Source of the DNA: Paraburkholderia monticola
GTDB lineage: Bacteria > Pseudomonadota > Gammaproteobacteria > Burkholderiales > Burkholderiaceae
Assembly: GCF_001580545.1 (NCBI RefSeq)
Contig: NZ_LRBG01000001.1
Span: 310,001-374,000 of the forward strand
Reading direction: 5' to 3'
DNA length: 64,000 nt
Below are positions 40,822 through 54,314 of this stretch, piece by piece (positions within the stretch are counted from its first letter, which is position 1; every line of letters starts with the position of its first letter). The notes beneath the pieces were generated by a model. The model made no database searches, was not told the DNA's origin, and saw nothing but the letters and a program-made list of their open reading frames with translations. The position numbers and the translations under genes are program-made.

Positions 40822-42279
40822 ATGGTAAAGGCGGCAGTGCTCGACCGGCTCTGGACGCGAATGAGCGAGCGCGGCGATTTTCCGATGCTGGCGCAATCGC
40901 TGCGCACCACCATGGCGGCGGTGAACAACGACGACCTCGACTTCACCGGCCTCGTGCAAGTGGTGCTGTCGGACTTCGCGCTCACGCAGAAGGTGCTGCG
41001 ACTCGCGAACTCGGCCATGTACATGGCGTTCGGCGGCAACATCACGACGGTGTCGCGCGCGCTGATGGTGCTCGGCATGGACGCGGTCGGCCATCTGGTC
41101 GTCGGTCTGAAGATCGTCGATCACTTTCATCACAGCGCGCCGCGCCGCATCGACGCGAAACTCGAATTGAACCGCACGCTGCTGTCGGGCTGCGTCGCCC
41201 GTAAGCTGACCGAGCGCGGCGACCTGCGCGCCGGCGAGGAAGCGGTGGTCTGCACGCTGATGCGGCAGATCGGCAAGCTGCTGGTCGTGTTCTATCTCGA
41301 CGCCGAGTGGGACCAGATTCGCCGGCACATCGACGACGGCGCACTCGAAACCGATGCGTGCGTGCTCGTGCTCGGCGTCACCTTCGATGAAATCGGCGCC
41401 GAAGCCGCGGTGCGCTGGCGCCTGCCCGACACGATCCGCTCCGGCATGGGGGAATTCGACCCCCAGGACGTGACGCAGCCCCGCCAGGTGCAGTGGCTGC
41501 GCGCAATCACCAATTACTCGACCGCGGTCGCCGACGTGCTCACGCAGCAGAACATGCCCGAGTGGGAACGCGAGGCGCGCATCGGCGAGCTGGCGACCGA
41601 GTACAGCGGCGCGCTGAACACCGACCCGGACGTGCTGCTGCAGATGAGCGTCGCGCTTGCGCGCGAGGAAGGCGGCGACGGCGTGATGGCGGAAATCAGC
41701 GAGCTGCGCGCGAATGCCGATGCGATCGCGCGCGAAGCGCTCACGCCCGAGGCGCGCATCTCGGTCGGCGTAACGGACCTGCGCGGCCTGCCGGAAGGCA
41801 GTCCGCTCGCGCCGGCACTCGCGATGGCCGCGGAGACCGTGCTCGCGGCCCTTGGGTTTGCACGCGCCGTGGTATTCGTCAAGCACAGCAACGGCACCTT
41901 CAAGGCGCGTCTCGGCCTCGGGCCGAAGATCGACGTGGCGCTGCCGCAGCTCGCGTTCAACACCGCGTTCGAGCCCGACGTGTTTCATCTCGCGATCGCG
42001 AACTCGGTGGGCATCTTTATAGAAAATGCGCGCGATCCCAAGATGGTGGCGCGGCTGCCCGCGTGGTTCCGCCGCTCGTTCGACGACGCGCGAGCCTTCG
42101 TGTTGCTACCGATCCTCGACGAATCCGATCAGACCGTCGCGCTGATGTACGGCGACTGGTCGCATACGCAGGAGGCGCGCCGCATCTCACAGAAGGAGAT
42201 GGGCGTGCTCAACGAAATGGCACAGGAGTTAGGACGTTTTTTCGGCCAGGGGCAGATGCGGGAAATGGAGACGATGTGA
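40822..42279 (+). CDS. HDOD-domain signalling protein
   Basis: 485 residues. HDOD domain at about 10-220 (FALTQKVLRLANSAMYMAFGGNITTVSRALMVLGMDAV), with the catalytic HD pair of true HD phosphohydrolases missing. The C-terminal half (about 300-480) looks GAF-like, a possible ligand-binding part. It lies 95 bp after the GGDEF-EAL gene on the same strand and may share its transcript. Function inferred only from the family and neighbours: regulatory partner in c-di-GMP-linked control. Confidence 0.8.
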   Translation: MVKAAVLDRLWTRMSERGDFPMLAQSLRTTMAAVNNDDLDFTGLVQVVLSDFALTQKVLRLANSAMYMAFGGNITTVSRALMVLGMDAVGHLVVGLKIVDHFHHSAPRRIDAKLELNRTLLSGCVARKLTERGDLRAGEEAVVCTLMRQIGKLLVVFYLDAEWDQIRRHIDDGALETDACVLVLGVTFDEIGAEAAVRWRLPDTIRSGMGEFDPQDVTQPRQVQWLRAITNYSTAVADVLTQQNMPEWEREARIGELATEYSGALNTDPDVLLQMSVALAREEGGDGVMAEISELRANADAIAREALTPEARISVGVTDLRGLPEGSPLAPALAMAAETVLAALGFARAVVFVKHSNGTFKARLGLGPKIDVALPQLAFNTAFEPDVFHLAIANSVGIFIENARDPKMVARLPAWFRRSFDDARAFVLLPILDESDQTVALMYGDWSHTQEARRISQKEMGVLNEMAQELGRFFGQGQMREMETM

Positions 42280-42409
42280 AGACCTGGCGTGATCGTTGAT
42301 CACCCTGCTTCACTTTGATCCCTTCCGTGTTTGCCCGAAAACGATTGCGTCGATAGCAGGTGGGTCGTCGAGCCTCGGATTCGCGAGGCGCTCGACCCGC
42401 TCGACCCGC

Positions 42410-43780
42410 TCAGTCCTCGATCCGCTCCAGCCCTTGCGCGCTGCGATCCGCGACGCCGGCCCATGCGGCGGCCGCGAGACCCATCTGCGCAACCTCTTCC
42501 AGGGTCAATGGCGCAAGACGCTCGCTGAGCGCCGCGATGTGCCCCCATGCGCCGCATTCGAGCGCTTCGACCGTGCTCAGCAACAGACCCAGCGTGCCCT
42601 CGCGATGCAGGATCGCGGCCTGGATCGGCCGCGACAGCGTGAGGATATTCAGCGTTTTTTCGAGCGAGCCGCCGAACACCGCGTCGACGAACGAAAACAC
42701 CCCAGTCAGGAATGCCGCATCGGCTTCGTCGCGCCCTGCCTCGGGCATGCGCTCGATCGCGAGCTCCATGAAGCGCGCGCGCGTGGCCGCGAGTTGCAGC
42801 AGCGGATCGTCCTCGAGCGCGATCTTGCGGCCGTCGGCGTAGAGCAGCAGTTGCGTCCAGCGCGCGATGCGGTCGGTGCCGGTCGCGTTGATCGCGTCGC
42901 GCAGCGTCGTGACCTTGTGACCGACCGCGAGGCCGCTCGAATTGGCGAGCTTCATCAGATGCATGACGAGCACCGGGTTCAGCTTCAGCTCGGCTTCGAG
43001 CTGCGCGACCGTCGGGTCGCCCGCGAGCAGTTGCAGCAGATTGAGCAGCGCATGGCGCGGCGCGCTGACACGGCGCGTCGCCGAGCTTTGCGCGCGCGCG
43101 AAGTAGTAGCCCTGGAAGCGGTCGAAGCCGAGCTCATGCGCCATTTCAAAGTCGGCCTGCGCATCGACACCCAACGCGAGCAGCAGCTTGCCCGCGGACT
43201 TCAGCACGCTCGCGAGCTTCGGCAGCAGCGCGCGCGGCGCGCGCACGACGTCGATCTTGACGACTTCGGCGTACGGCAGCAGCTTCGCGAAGGTCTCGTT
43301 GGGCTGCGTGACGTCGTCGAGCGCGAAGCGGTAGCGGCGGCTATGCAGATACACGACACGCGCGATCAACGCGTCGTCGACTTCGAGCGATGCCGGCAGC
43401 TCGAGCATGAAGCGCTCGGCGGGCAATCGCAGGATCGCGTCATCGAGCAGCAGTTCGCGGCTCACGTCGACGTAGGCGGGATGCTCCGTCAGCGCGCCGC
43501 GCACGTCGCCCTGCAGGAGGCCTCGCACGATCGCGCGCGCGACGCGTTGCACCGGTGTCGGCGCGCGGCCCGTCAAGGTGTCGGTATGAGCAGGAGTATC
43601 GGCTTGCGATGTAGCGTGGTCCGCGTCGGCGAGCGGCAAATCAGGCGCACGCACCTTGAGCTCGTAACCGCACAGCATGCCGTCCCGATTCAGAATGGGT
43701 TGCCGCGCAAAGCTGGCGGTGAGCGATGCGTCGCCGCTCGCGCCGCTGTCGCTCAGAGTCTCGATTGCGATGGTGGTCAT
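42410..43780 (-). CDS. Second EAL-HDOD protein, probably inactive EAL
   Basis: 456 residues with the same layout as the 37255-38571 protein: shared AHELGFD.FQGY.FAR, LEAELKLNP and ATGT..IARW.QLLLYAD. The EAL-like part is further decayed (YELKVR for EAL, DDVTQ for DDFG, and GVDAQ where the AEGVE Glu should be), so phosphodiesterase activity is unlikely; a binding or scaffold role is more probable. The N-terminus has an extra Asp/Thr/His-rich loop near residues 50-70. It closes the signalling block, facing the HDOD gene tail-to-tail. Confidence 0.85.
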   Translation of the reverse strand: MTTIAIETLSDSGASGDASLTASFARQPILNRDGMLCGYELKVRAPDLPLADADHATSQADTPAHTDTLTGRAPTPVQRVARAIVRGLLQGDVRGALTEHPAYVDVSRELLLDDAILRLPAERFMLELPASLEVDDALIARVVYLHSRRYRFALDDVTQPNETFAKLLPYAEVVKIDVVRAPRALLPKLASVLKSAGKLLLALGVDAQADFEMAHELGFDRFQGYYFARAQSSATRRVSAPRHALLNLLQLLAGDPTVAQLEAELKLNPVLVMHLMKLANSSGLAVGHKVTTLRDAINATGTDRIARWTQLLLYADGRKIALEDDPLLQLAATRARFMELAIERMPEAGRDEADAAFLTGVFSFVDAVFGGSLEKTLNILTLSRPIQAAILHREGTLGLLLSTVEALECGAWGHIAALSERLAPLTLEEVAQMGLAAAAWAGVADRSAQGLERIED

Positions 43781-43942
43781 TCCGGTCCCCCGCTCGGCGC
43801 CGCTGGCGCCTCGCCGCTATGTTCTGTTTTTCGTTGCACGCAGCGTGCGTCGCAATTTTATCGCAGCGTCATCGGGCGCGAACCCCTTACGAGGCAATAT
43901 CCAGAAATATTTGTTGAACGTTTGCGACCCGCGCGGAAAAGC

Positions 43943-43971
43943 AAAACGGCCGCATAAGCGGCCGTTTTTTT
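43943..43971. terminator. Rho-independent terminator of the arginine block
   Basis: Perfect 11-bp stem AAAACGGCCGC/GCGGCCGTTTT with loop ATAA. The minus-strand transcript ending with the binding-protein gene gets T4 after the stem; the plus strand would get T7, so it can act both ways. Confidence 0.85.
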
Positions 43972-43987
43972 CGTATTGCAGTCGCCG

Positions 43988-44782
43988 TTACTTCAGGACG
44001 ACTTTCACGTCGAAGTACTTCGCCGCGAGACGGTCGATCGTGCCATCCGCCTTCAGCTCCTTCAACGCGCCGTTCAGCGCGTCCTTCAACGCCTTGTCGT
44101 TCTTGCGCACGCCGTAGCCGACGCCCGCGCCGAGCAGCTTCTCGTCGCTGACGGCCGGACCGGCGAACTCGAAGCCCGCGCCCTGCGGCTTCTTCAGAAA
44201 GCCTTTCGATGCCGCTTCGGCATCCTGGAACGACGCATCGAGACGGCCCGACGCGAGGTCCGCGTAGATCTGGTCCTGCGTCTGATACGGCACGACCTCG
44301 ACACCGACCGGCGCCCAGCGCGCCTTCGCATAGGTTTCCTGAATCGTGCCCTGCAGCACGCCGACGTGCTTGCCCTTCAACGACGCGGGCGTCGGCAGCA
44401 GAGCGCTGCCCTTCTTCGCGATCATCTGGTTCGGGATCGTGTAGATCGGATCGGTGAAGTCGATCGCCTGGCGACGCTGGTCGGTGATCGTCATGTCCGA
44501 GTTGATCGCGCCGAACTTGCGTGCTTCGAGCGCCGGGATCAGGCCGTCGAACGAGTTCTCGACCCACACGCATTTGGCCTTCAGCTTCGCGCAGACGGCA
44601 TTGCCGACGTCGATATCGAAGCCCTGCAACTCGCCAGCCGGCGACTTCGATTCGAACGGCGCGTACGACGCCTCGACGCCGAAGCGCACTTCCTTGATCT
44701 CAGCCGCCGACGCGGTGCCTGCCGTCAGCGCCGCCGTCGCGACCAGCGCGAGCGCGGCCAGGTTGGGCCAATTCATCTTCAT
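43988..44782 (-). CDS. Periplasmic basic amino-acid (arginine/ornithine-type) binding protein of an ABC importer
   Basis: 264 residues. Signal peptide 1-27 ending TASAA; then the solute-binding fold of family 3, with GVEASYAPFESKSPAGELQGFDIDVG and SDMTITDQRRQAIDFTDPIY, the standard basic amino-acid binding pattern (His/Arg/Orn binding proteins). It lies last in the aot/aru block, after astE, whereas in Pseudomonas aeruginosa aotJ comes first with its permeases. A 145-bp gap before it may hold its own promoter, useful because binding proteins need high levels. Terminator follows. Confidence 0.88.
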   Translation of the reverse strand: MKMNWPNLAALALVATAALTAGTASAAEIKEVRFGVEASYAPFESKSPAGELQGFDIDVGNAVCAKLKAKCVWVENSFDGLIPALEARKFGAINSDMTITDQRRQAIDFTDPIYTIPNQMIAKKGSALLPTPASLKGKHVGVLQGTIQETYAKARWAPVGVEVVPYQTQDQIYADLASGRLDASFQDAEAASKGFLKKPQGAGFEFAGPAVSDEKLLGAGVGYGVRKNDKALKDALNGALKELKADGTIDRLAAKYFDVKVVLK

Positions 44783-44927
44783 TACGGGTGTTCCTCTACG
44801 GTGTTGACTAAAACGGAGCCGGACGGCGCGCACGGACGATTGACGCCCGTCGCGCTGCGGACTCGCGCGGCCGGCGTAATCGATGGGGACGACAGCCGCG
44901 ACGCCCGCGATTGTACACGCAACCTGT

Positions 44928-45998
44928 CTAGACAAGCTTGGACAGCGTTTCGGCCGTGGTGTCGACGACGAGCAGACCGGCGCGCAGACCGGGCTTGACC
45001 GTCGGGTTCGGAAACACGATGCGCTCGTCGTCGCGCTGCACCGTGTATTGATAGTCGCCGTCGCGCGCGAGCAAGCTGCCCTTCGCGAGCGGCGTGAAAT
45101 TCGGCACGTCGGACGCGAGCAGCAGTTCGAATGCGTCGCTGTGCTTGGTCAGCTGATCGACGACGGTGAACACGCGCGGCAGCGTGGCTTCATCGTCGTC
45201 TTGTGCATTGATTCGCGTGCCGGCCAGCAGCGCGCGCACCGCGAGATCCGCGCCCTCGAAGCGAGTCAGGTCGTTCTCGCCGAACGGCCGGACCTTGCCG
45301 AGTTCGAGCGTGCACGCATCGGCGCCGCACGCTTGCGCGGTGAAATGCGAGTACGTGTTGCCCTTCGTCGTGTGCAGCAGCACCGCGCTGATGCGCGCGT
45401 CGCCGAGCCATTCAAACATCGCGCGGGAAAAAGGCTTGCCGGTATGCGGCAGCAGCGCGAAGCGCTCGAACACCGAGGCGCGAATCGCCGTATGCATGTC
45501 GATATGCCAGCGCGCGCCGGGCGTCTCGGACGCCTGCGCGAAAAAGCGCGTGGCGGCTTCCTCCAGCGCAGCCGCGCGCGGCGCTTCGTGACTGTGCGGC
45601 AGTTGCAGATGACGACCGCTGAACAGCCGGTTCAGATCGTCGTCGCGATAGCGGCCGCCGTCGCGCATCGCATCGATGTTGCCGAGAATCACGAGCAGCC
45701 GGCACGCGAGCGCGGCACGGCCCTGCGCGATATCGGCGATGATGCGCGACAGCAGTTCGATCGGCGCCGTTTCGTCGCCATGCACGCCGGCCGAGACCAG
45801 CACGCTGCGAATCTCCGCATGCTGATTCGTTGGCTCGATGACCAGCATACCGTCACCCTGCCACGTAAAGCGCGCGCCGTTCGCGCACGTGCCTTGCGCT
45901 TCATCCGCGCGAGGCCGCGAACCCGCGAGCGTAAAGGCGAGAAAATCGTCGAGCATCGCGCTCGCAGCCGGCATCGCGTGCTCAGCGCTGGAAGTCAT
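44928..45998 (-). CDS. astE: Succinylglutamate desuccinylase AstE
   Basis: 356 residues. M14 zinc-carboxypeptidase fold: [13 protein letters not shown] gives the HxxE zinc ligands, with the third His in [10 protein letters not shown], and ELGKVRPFG carries the catalytic Glu. It catalyses N-succinylglutamate to succinate plus glutamate, the last step of the AST pathway. Its start overlaps the astB end by 17 bp, so an ATG at 45974 or 45956 is also possible. Fifth step of arginine degradation in the cytoplasm. Confidence 0.93.
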   Translation of the reverse strand: MTSSAEHAMPAASAMLDDFLAFTLAGSRPRADEAQGTCANGARFTWQGDGMLVIEPTNQHAEIRSVLVSAGVHGDETAPIELLSRIIADIAQGRAALACRLLVILGNIDAMRDGGRYRDDDLNRLFSGRHLQLPHSHEAPRAAALEEAATRFFAQASETPGARWHIDMHTAIRASVFERFALLPHTGKPFSRAMFEWLGDARISAVLLHTTKGNTYSHFTAQACGADACTLELGKVRPFGENDLTRFEGADLAVRALLAGTRINAQDDDEATLPRVFTVVDQLTKHSDAFELLLASDVPNFTPLAKGSLLARDGDYQYTVQRDDERIVFPNPTVKPGLRAGLLVVDTTAETLSKLV

Positions 45999-47325
45999 AC
46001 AGCGAACCCAGAGCGAGGATTTGCGTCAGCTCGTCGAGCGCGGTGCGCGATTCGACCAGCAGTTTCGGATCGGTCAGATCGGTCGGCGCCAGACGATCGC
46101 GGTAGTGCTTTTCGATCCATGCATCGAGACGGCCGAACAGCGTGTCGTCGATCCACACACCCGGCGCAACCGCCGCGCGCTCGGCGTCGTCGAGCACGAC
46201 ACGCAGACGCAGGCATGCGGGGCCCCCGCCGTTCTTCATGCTCTCGCGCAGATCGAACACGAGCACCTCGTCGATTGGACCGCTGTGCGCGGTCAGCTCA
46301 TCCAGATACGCGGCCACGCGCGGATTTTCGCGGCACTCCTGCGGCACCACCAACACCTGCTTGCCGTCCGGGCGCGTCAGCAACTGGCTGTTGAACAGAT
46401 ACGACGTCACCGCATCCGCGACGCTGACCTGCGCGTCGGGCACTTCGATCACGTTGAAGTCCGCGTGCAGGCCCGCGAGCTTCGAGCGCAGCTCGTCGTA
46501 TACCGCGCTCTGTTCGACGAACGCGAGCTGATGGCAGAACAGCGTGTTGCGATTGCCGACCGCGATCACGTCGTTATGGAACACGCCCGCGTCGATCACC
46601 TCCGGGTTCTGCTGCGCATAGACGGTCGCCGCTTCCTGCAAGCCATGACGATGCGCGACCGCGCGGCTCGCCTCGAACGTCTGGCGCGCCGGATAGCGCT
46701 TCGGTTCCGGCCCGCGCCGATACTCGCTGCGGCCATACACGAAGAATTCGACACCGCGCGCCCGATACTGCTCGCAAAAGCGCGTGTGATTCGCCGCGCC
46801 CTCGTCGCCGAGCGCGGGCGTGCCGGGCAGCGCCTCATGCACGACGAAGCGGTCGGCGTCGCTGAACATCGCGCGCAGCGTGCGGCGCGTCGACTCGTGC
46901 TCGATCGCGCGATGCAGCTTGCTGCACAGATTGGCCGGGGTGAAGTGCACGCGACCGTCGTGCGTATCCGCCGACGGGCTCACGGTCGCCGCGTTCGCGG
47001 TCCACATCGCCGAGGCCGAACTCGCGGCCGCCAGCAACTCCGGCGCATTCTTCGCGACGCGTGCGATCACCGAAGCGTCGTCGCCGGAAAAGCCGAGCTC
47101 GCGCAACAGACGCATCGACGGACGTTCCTGCGGCGGCAGCACGCCCTGATGGAAACCGAGATCCGCCAACTGCTTCATCTTGCGCAGACCCTGGCGGGCC
47201 GCGGCCTTCGGATTCGCGACCGACTTCTCGTTGTTCTGCGACGCGACGTTGCCGAACGACAATCCCGCGTAGTTGTGAGTCGGGCCGACCAGGCCGTCGA
47301 AATTGGCTTCAGTGGCTTGCAGCAT
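45982..47325 (-). CDS. astB: N-succinylarginine dihydrolase AstB
   Basis: 447 residues, the normal length. It starts with the family signature [24 protein letters not shown]. Catalytic residues of the amidinotransferase-like fold lie around HNDVIAVGN and the Cys near the end (ACLRLRVVL / nucleophile region). It converts succinylarginine to succinylornithine, CO2 and 2 NH3, second step of the pathway. Follows astD after 9 bp. Confidence 0.95.
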   Translation of the reverse strand: MLQATEANFDGLVGPTHNYAGLSFGNVASQNNEKSVANPKAAARQGLRKMKQLADLGFHQGVLPPQERPSMRLLRELGFSGDDASVIARVAKNAPELLAAASSASAMWTANAATVSPSADTHDGRVHFTPANLCSKLHRAIEHESTRRTLRAMFSDADRFVVHEALPGTPALGDEGAANHTRFCEQYRARGVEFFVYGRSEYRRGPEPKRYPARQTFEASRAVAHRHGLQEAATVYAQQNPEVIDAGVFHNDVIAVGNRNTLFCHQLAFVEQSAVYDELRSKLAGLHADFNVIEVPDAQVSVADAVTSYLFNSQLLTRPDGKQVLVVPQECRENPRVAAYLDELTAHSGPIDEVLVFDLRESMKNGGGPACLRLRVVLDDAERAAVAPGVWIDDTLFGRLDAWIEKHYRDRLAPTDLTDPKLLVESRTALDELTQILALGSLYDFQR

Positions 47326-47334
47326 CGTCGATCC

Positions 47335-49843
<2,509 letters not shown>

Positions 49844-49847
<4 letters not shown>

Positions 49848-50899
49848 TGCGCTTCTCCCGATGGTTCATCCTGCGGCTGATGCAGCGGCACGCAACGCAC
49901 CGCATCGCCCTCCTGTACGCCGAGCGCGGCACGCGCCGCCTGCGACAGCACCGCACCCGCCTGCTTGCCCGGCGCGAGATCGCCGAGCACGCAACGGAAC
50001 TCGCCGTCGGCACCGTTGTGCGCAATCAGATAGGTTTGGCTAGGCGTTGCCGGCGCCTCGCGCACGAGCCGCGTTTCGTTGTGCTTCACGCTGACACTGC
50101 GATCCACCTGCGCGGTGAGGACCGGACCCGCGTCGAAGATGTCGACGTAGCGATCCGTCTCGAAGCCTTCCTCGATGTGAATCTCATAGGCGAGCAGCGC
50201 GTTCGCGTCCGGCTCGCCGAGCACGCGCTGCGCCGCTTCGGGCAACAGCGGCACATACACGGGATAGGTCGGCATCACCTCGGCGATGAAGGTGCGGCTG
50301 CGGCCGCCCGATTCGATTTCGATGTCGGCGAAATTGCGGCCGAAGAACTTGCGACCCACCGCTTCCCAGAACGGCGACACACCGTTCTCGTCAGTGACGC
50401 CGAGCAGCAGCGAGAACACCTCGGGCGTGAAGCGCTTGCGATTCGCGGCGATGTACATCATGCGCGCGCGCGAGATCAGCTGCGCGGCCGCATCGCCACG
50501 CAGCGACGGGTCGATGTAGTAGCCCGCGAGCCGGCTCTTGCCGGTCAGCTCGTGCGACATCGTCAGCGCGTGAATCTTGCGGTTCACGTGCAGCTCGCGC
50601 GACGCATGAATTAGCGCGTCGTTGCGAAACACGTAGAACGGGTCCGCGTAACCGGCCGCCGCGACGATGCTCGCGGTGCCCATCAGCTTGCCGCTCGCCG
50701 AGTCCTCGAGCACGAACAGATAGAACTCCTCGCCCGGAAAATCGACTTCCGCGCGAAACGAGTCTTCCGACAACGCGACGCGCGCTTCGAGCGCGCGCCG
50801 GTCGTGCGGCAGGGAATGCAGCACCGGTTGCGCGGTGCGCGCCATATGCTCGAGCGCATCGAGATCGGCGAGGCGGCCTGGACGTACGAAGAGCATCAT
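49844..50899 (-). CDS. aruF: Arginine/ornithine N-succinyltransferase, alpha subunit (AruF)
   Basis: 351 residues, starting MMLFVRPGRLADLDALEHMA. It shares the family blocks with AruG (GVSPFWEAVGRKFFGRNF, RYVDIFDAGPVLTAQV), showing tandem duplication. Alpha partner of AruFG; in P. aeruginosa it also accepts ornithine. ATG at 50899 or 50896; the longer frame to 50998 overlaps aruC and is not used. Lies 64 bp after aruC. Confidence 0.92.
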
Positions 50900-50963
50900 C
50901 GTTCCTGTTGAATGTGACGCATGATCCGCTGCATCAGCGTGGGCATGCGGGACTGCCTGAGCA

Positions 50964-52199
50964 TCAATGCGACGCGGCCTGCGCGTTCGCGCCGACAAGC
51001 TCGCCGAACGCCTTCTCGAGACGCGCGAAGCCTTCGGCCATGTCGTCGAGCGGCATGATCAGCGACGGCACGAAACGCAGCACGTCCGGACCCGCCATCA
51101 GCATGATCACGCCATTCTGGCCAGCCGCGGTGACGAAGTCCTTCGCGCGACCCCGGAACCTGTCGTTCAGTTCGGCGCCGATCAGCAGGCCCTTGCCGCG
51201 CACTTCGGTGAAAAGCCCGAAGCGCTCGTTGAGTTTCGCGAGATGGCCCTTCAGCGCTTCGCCGCGTGCGCGCACGCCTTCGAGTACCTTCGGGTCGCTG
51301 ACGAGCTCGACCACTTTGTCCGCGATCGCCGAGGCGAGCGGATTGCCGCCGTACGTCGTGCCGTGCACGCCGACCTTGAAGTGGGCGGCGAGCTCGTTGG
51401 TGGTCAGCATCGCGCCGATCGGGAAGCCGTTGCCGAGCGCCTTCGCGGTGGTCAGGATGTCCGGCGTCACGCCCGTGTCCTGATACGCGTAGAAGTAGCC
51501 GCTGCGGCCCACGCCGGTCTGCACTTCATCGAAAATCAGCAGCGCGCCGTGCTGGTTGCACGCTTCGCGCAGCGCCTTCAGGAAGGCCGGATCCGCCGGG
51601 ATCACGCCGCCCTCGCCCTGGATCGGCTCGACGATCACCGCGCAGGTCTGCGCGCCGATCGCCTGCTTCGCCGCTTCGATGTCGTTGTACGGCAGATGCG
51701 TGATGCCGGCCGGCACCGGGCCGAAGCCTTCCGAATACTTCGGCTGGCCGCCGACGCTGACGGTAAACAGCGTGCGGCCGTGAAACGACTGCGTAAACGA
51801 AATGATTTCGGCTTTCTGTTCGCCGTGACGGTCGAAGGCGACGCGGCGCGCGAGCTTAAGCGCGGCCTCGTTCGCTTCGGCGCCCGAGTTCGCGAAGAAC
51901 GCGCGGTCGGCGAAGGTCAGGTTTTCGAGGCGTTTCGCGAGACGCAGCACCGGCTCGTTCGTGTAGCCATTGCCGATGTGCCACAGCTTGCTGCCCTGCT
52001 CGTGCAGCACCTTCAGTAGCTCGGGATGGCCATGACCGAGCGCGGTGACGGCGATGCCGCCGGCGAAGTCGATATAGTCGCGGCCTTGCGTGTCCCACAC
52101 GCGCGAGCCGAGACCGCGATCCGGTACGAAGGCGGCGGGGGCAAACACCGGCACCATGACTTCGTCGAAGGTCTGGCGTGTCACAGTCAGGTCGTTCAT
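50964..52199 (-). CDS. aruC: Succinylornithine / acetylornithine aminotransferase (AruC/AstC)
   Basis: 411 residues, class-III PLP aminotransferase. [14 protein letters not shown] binds the cofactor (Asp), and the Schiff-base Lys lies in [30 protein letters not shown] is the N-terminal signature. It acts on succinylornithine in the AST pathway (third step) and, in many bacteria, also on acetylornithine in biosynthesis. First gene of the aruCFGDBE part; the 227-bp gap from the argR-type gene may carry a promoter. Confidence 0.93.
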   Translation of the reverse strand: MNDLTVTRQTFDEVMVPVFAPAAFVPDRGLGSRVWDTQGRDYIDFAGGIAVTALGHGHPELLKVLHEQGSKLWHIGNGYTNEPVLRLAKRLENLTFADRAFFANSGAEANEAALKLARRVAFDRHGEQKAEIISFTQSFHGRTLFTVSVGGQPKYSEGFGPVPAGITHLPYNDIEAAKQAIGAQTCAVIVEPIQGEGGVIPADPAFLKALREACNQHGALLIFDEVQTGVGRSGYFYAYQDTGVTPDILTTAKALGNGFPIGAMLTTNELAAHFKVGVHGTTYGGNPLASAIADKVVELVSDPKVLEGVRARGEALKGHLAKLNERFGLFTEVRGKGLLIGAELNDRFRGRAKDFVTAAGQNGVIMLMAGPDVLRFVPSLIMPLDDMAEGFARLEKAFGELVGANAQAASH

Positions 52200-52426
52200 G
52201 GCAAATCCTTTTACGGGTGACAGGTAATACAGCTAGTGTAGGAAACCGCGCGCGGCAAGTCTTGCGCATACGCGACGCTTTCCATGAGGTTTCCGGGCTT
52301 CGTGTCGCGGTGCGGGCGACTTCTCGTGGCTTCGCGCGTACTCTGTGCGCGCTTCGTGTCGTGTTTGGGTCGCTCGCATGTCAGCTTGCTTTCAGGAAGC
52401 TTCCGGCAAACGCCCGCGCATGCGCG

Positions 52427-53473
52427 TCACTCCACCTCGGGCCGCTCGATCAGCGCGGCCGGCCGCGGCTCGCTCGCGCCGCCGCCATGCGCGCCGGTCT
52501 GCCGGTCGATCCAGTTGCGGCGATCCTCGCGCGGCGTGACGCCGAAGCGCTCGCGATACGCGTTGGAAAAGTGTGCCGCCGACGAAAACCCGCACGCGAG
52601 GCTGATCTGCACGACCGATTTGCTGGTGCGCTGCAATTGCGTGCGCGCCTTCGAGAGCCGCAACCCCAGATAGTATTTGGACGGCATCGAGCCGAGATAC
52701 TGGCGAAACAGACGCTCCAGCTGCCGCCGCGAGACGCCGACGAGGCCGGCGATTTCATCGGTGGTCAGGGGGTCCTCGATGTTCGCTTCCATCAGCAGCA
52801 ACGCGTCGTTCAGCCGCGGATGACGCTCGCCCGGCGCGGTCACGAACGGAATGCGCTGGCGCTCCTCGCCGGCGCGCAGCACGCCGACGCCGAGCGTATC
52901 GGCGATGCGCTCCGCGAGTTCGGGCCCGTGCTCGCGGCCGATCATCGCGAGCATGAAGTCGACGGTCGCCTGACCGCCCGCGCAGGTCGCGCGATCGCGG
53001 TCGATTTCGAAGATCTGCTGGGTGACGATGGAGCGTTCGAATTGTTCGGAGAACTGCTGATAGGTTTCCCAATTCACGCTCACGCGATAGCCGGACAGCT
53101 GCCCCGCCATCGCGAGCCACCACACGCCGTGATGAATGCCGGTGACGAGCGGCGTGCGCTGGCCGACGCGCGCGAGGCTCGCGAGAAACAGCCGATAGTC
53201 GGCGAACTGCTGGAAACGCTCGCTGACGATGATCAGCCAGTCGCACACGATCGCGTCGCCGAACGCGGCATCGGCCGGCCATTGCGCGCCGCCCGAGAGT
53301 GGCACCGCGCGGCCGTCCCACGAACAGACCTGCACGCGATACAGCGCGCGGCCGTCGATTTCATTGGCGAGATTGAGCGCATCGACGATCGGTCCGACGC
53401 CCGACATCGACACCGGCGGCAGGGCGACGATCGCGACCTGTGTCGTGCGAGCCGGGCTGGACGTGCGGGCCAT
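52427..53473 (-). CDS. argR: GlxA/AraC-type regulator, ArgR of the aot/aru type
   Basis: 348 residues. N-terminal DJ-1/PfpI-like domain (about 10-190) and C-terminal AraC HTH pair (about 230-330), with IAGLVGVSRRQLERLFRQYLGS and SLACGFSSAAHFSNAYRERFGVTP. In P. aeruginosa the homologous ArgR lies between aot and aru and activates them with arginine; the same place here supports that function. It is unrelated to the E. coli ArgR repressor. 49 bp after the ATPase gene, so probably cotranscribed. Confidence 0.85.
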   Translation of the reverse strand: MARTSSPARTTQVAIVALPPVSMSGVGPIVDALNLANEIDGRALYRVQVCSWDGRAVPLSGGAQWPADAAFGDAIVCDWLIIVSERFQQFADYRLFLASLARVGQRTPLVTGIHHGVWWLAMAGQLSGYRVSVNWETYQQFSEQFERSIVTQQIFEIDRDRATCAGGQATVDFMLAMIGREHGPELAERIADTLGVGVLRAGEERQRIPFVTAPGERHPRLNDALLLMEANIEDPLTTDEIAGLVGVSRRQLERLFRQYLGSMPSKYYLGLRLSKARTQLQRTSKSVVQISLACGFSSAAHFSNAYRERFGVTPREDRRNWIDRQTGAHGGGASEPRPAALIERPEVE

Positions 53474-53522
53474 CGGTGACGAAGGGTGTGAAGGAAGAAG
53501 TAGCGCGCGAGCGAGCCGCGCG

Positions 53523-54314
53523 TTACTTCAGACTGCCGGACAGGAACTGCTTCAGGCGCTCGCTGCGCGGCGCGCTGAGCACCTCGGCGGGGTTGCCCTC
53601 TTCCTCGGTGCGGCCTTGATGCAGGAACATCACATGGTTCGACACGTTGCGGGCAAAGCCCATTTCGTGCGTGACGACGATCATCGTGCGGCCTTCCTCG
53701 GCGAGCTTCTGCATCACCTTCAGCACTTCTCCGACGAGTTCCGGGTCGAGCGCGGAGGTCGGCTCGTCGAACAGCATCACGTCCGGGTCCATCGCGAGTG
53801 CGCGCGCAATCGCGACGCGCTGCTGCTGGCCGCCCGACAGATGCGACGGATACTGTTTCTCGAGACGCGGCGCGAGGCCGACCTTCTCCAGATATTCACG
53901 CGCACGGTCCTCGGCTTCCTTGCGCTTCAGGCCGAGCACATGAATCGGCGCTTCGATCACGTTTTCGAGCACATTCATGTGCGCCCACAGATTGAAGTGC
54001 TGGAACACCATCGCGAGCTTCGTGCGGATGCGCTGCAACTGCTTGTGATCGGCGACTTCGAGATTGCCGGCGCGATCGGTCTTCGTCTTCACCGCTTCGC
54101 CATCGACGACGATTTGCCCGGCGTTCGGCCGCTCGAGAAAATTGATGCAACGCAGGAAGGTGCTTTTGCCCGAGCCGCTCGCGCCGATGATGCTGATCAC
54201 GTCGCCCTTGTTCGCGTTGAGCGACACGCCCTTGAGCACTTCGTTGTCGCCGTAGCGCTTGTGGATGTCCTGTACGGCGAGCTTGCAAGCTTCGGTTTGA
54301 GTGGTATGGAGCAA
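53523..54314 (-). CDS. Basic amino-acid ABC importer, ATPase (HisP/AotP type)
   Basis: 263 residues. Walker [10 protein letters not shown] (44-52), signature [15 protein letters not shown], Walker [12 protein letters not shown], and a conserved His in [10 protein letters not shown]: a complete polar amino-acid ABC ATPase. It partners the two permeases just upstream and the binding protein at 43988-44782. A gap of 91 bp from the permease is longer than the other spacings here. Confidence 0.92.
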   Translation of the reverse strand: MLHTTQTEACKLAVQDIHKRYGDNEVLKGVSLNANKGDVISIIGASGSGKSTFLRCINFLERPNAGQIVVDGEAVKTKTDRAGNLEVADHKQLQRIRTKLAMVFQHFNLWAHMNVLENVIEAPIHVLGLKRKEAEDRAREYLEKVGLAPRLEKQYPSHLSGGQQQRVAIARALAMDPDVMLFDEPTSALDPELVGEVLKVMQKLAEEGRTMIVVTHEMGFARNVSNHVMFLHQGRTEEEGNPAEVLSAPRSERLKQFLSGSLK

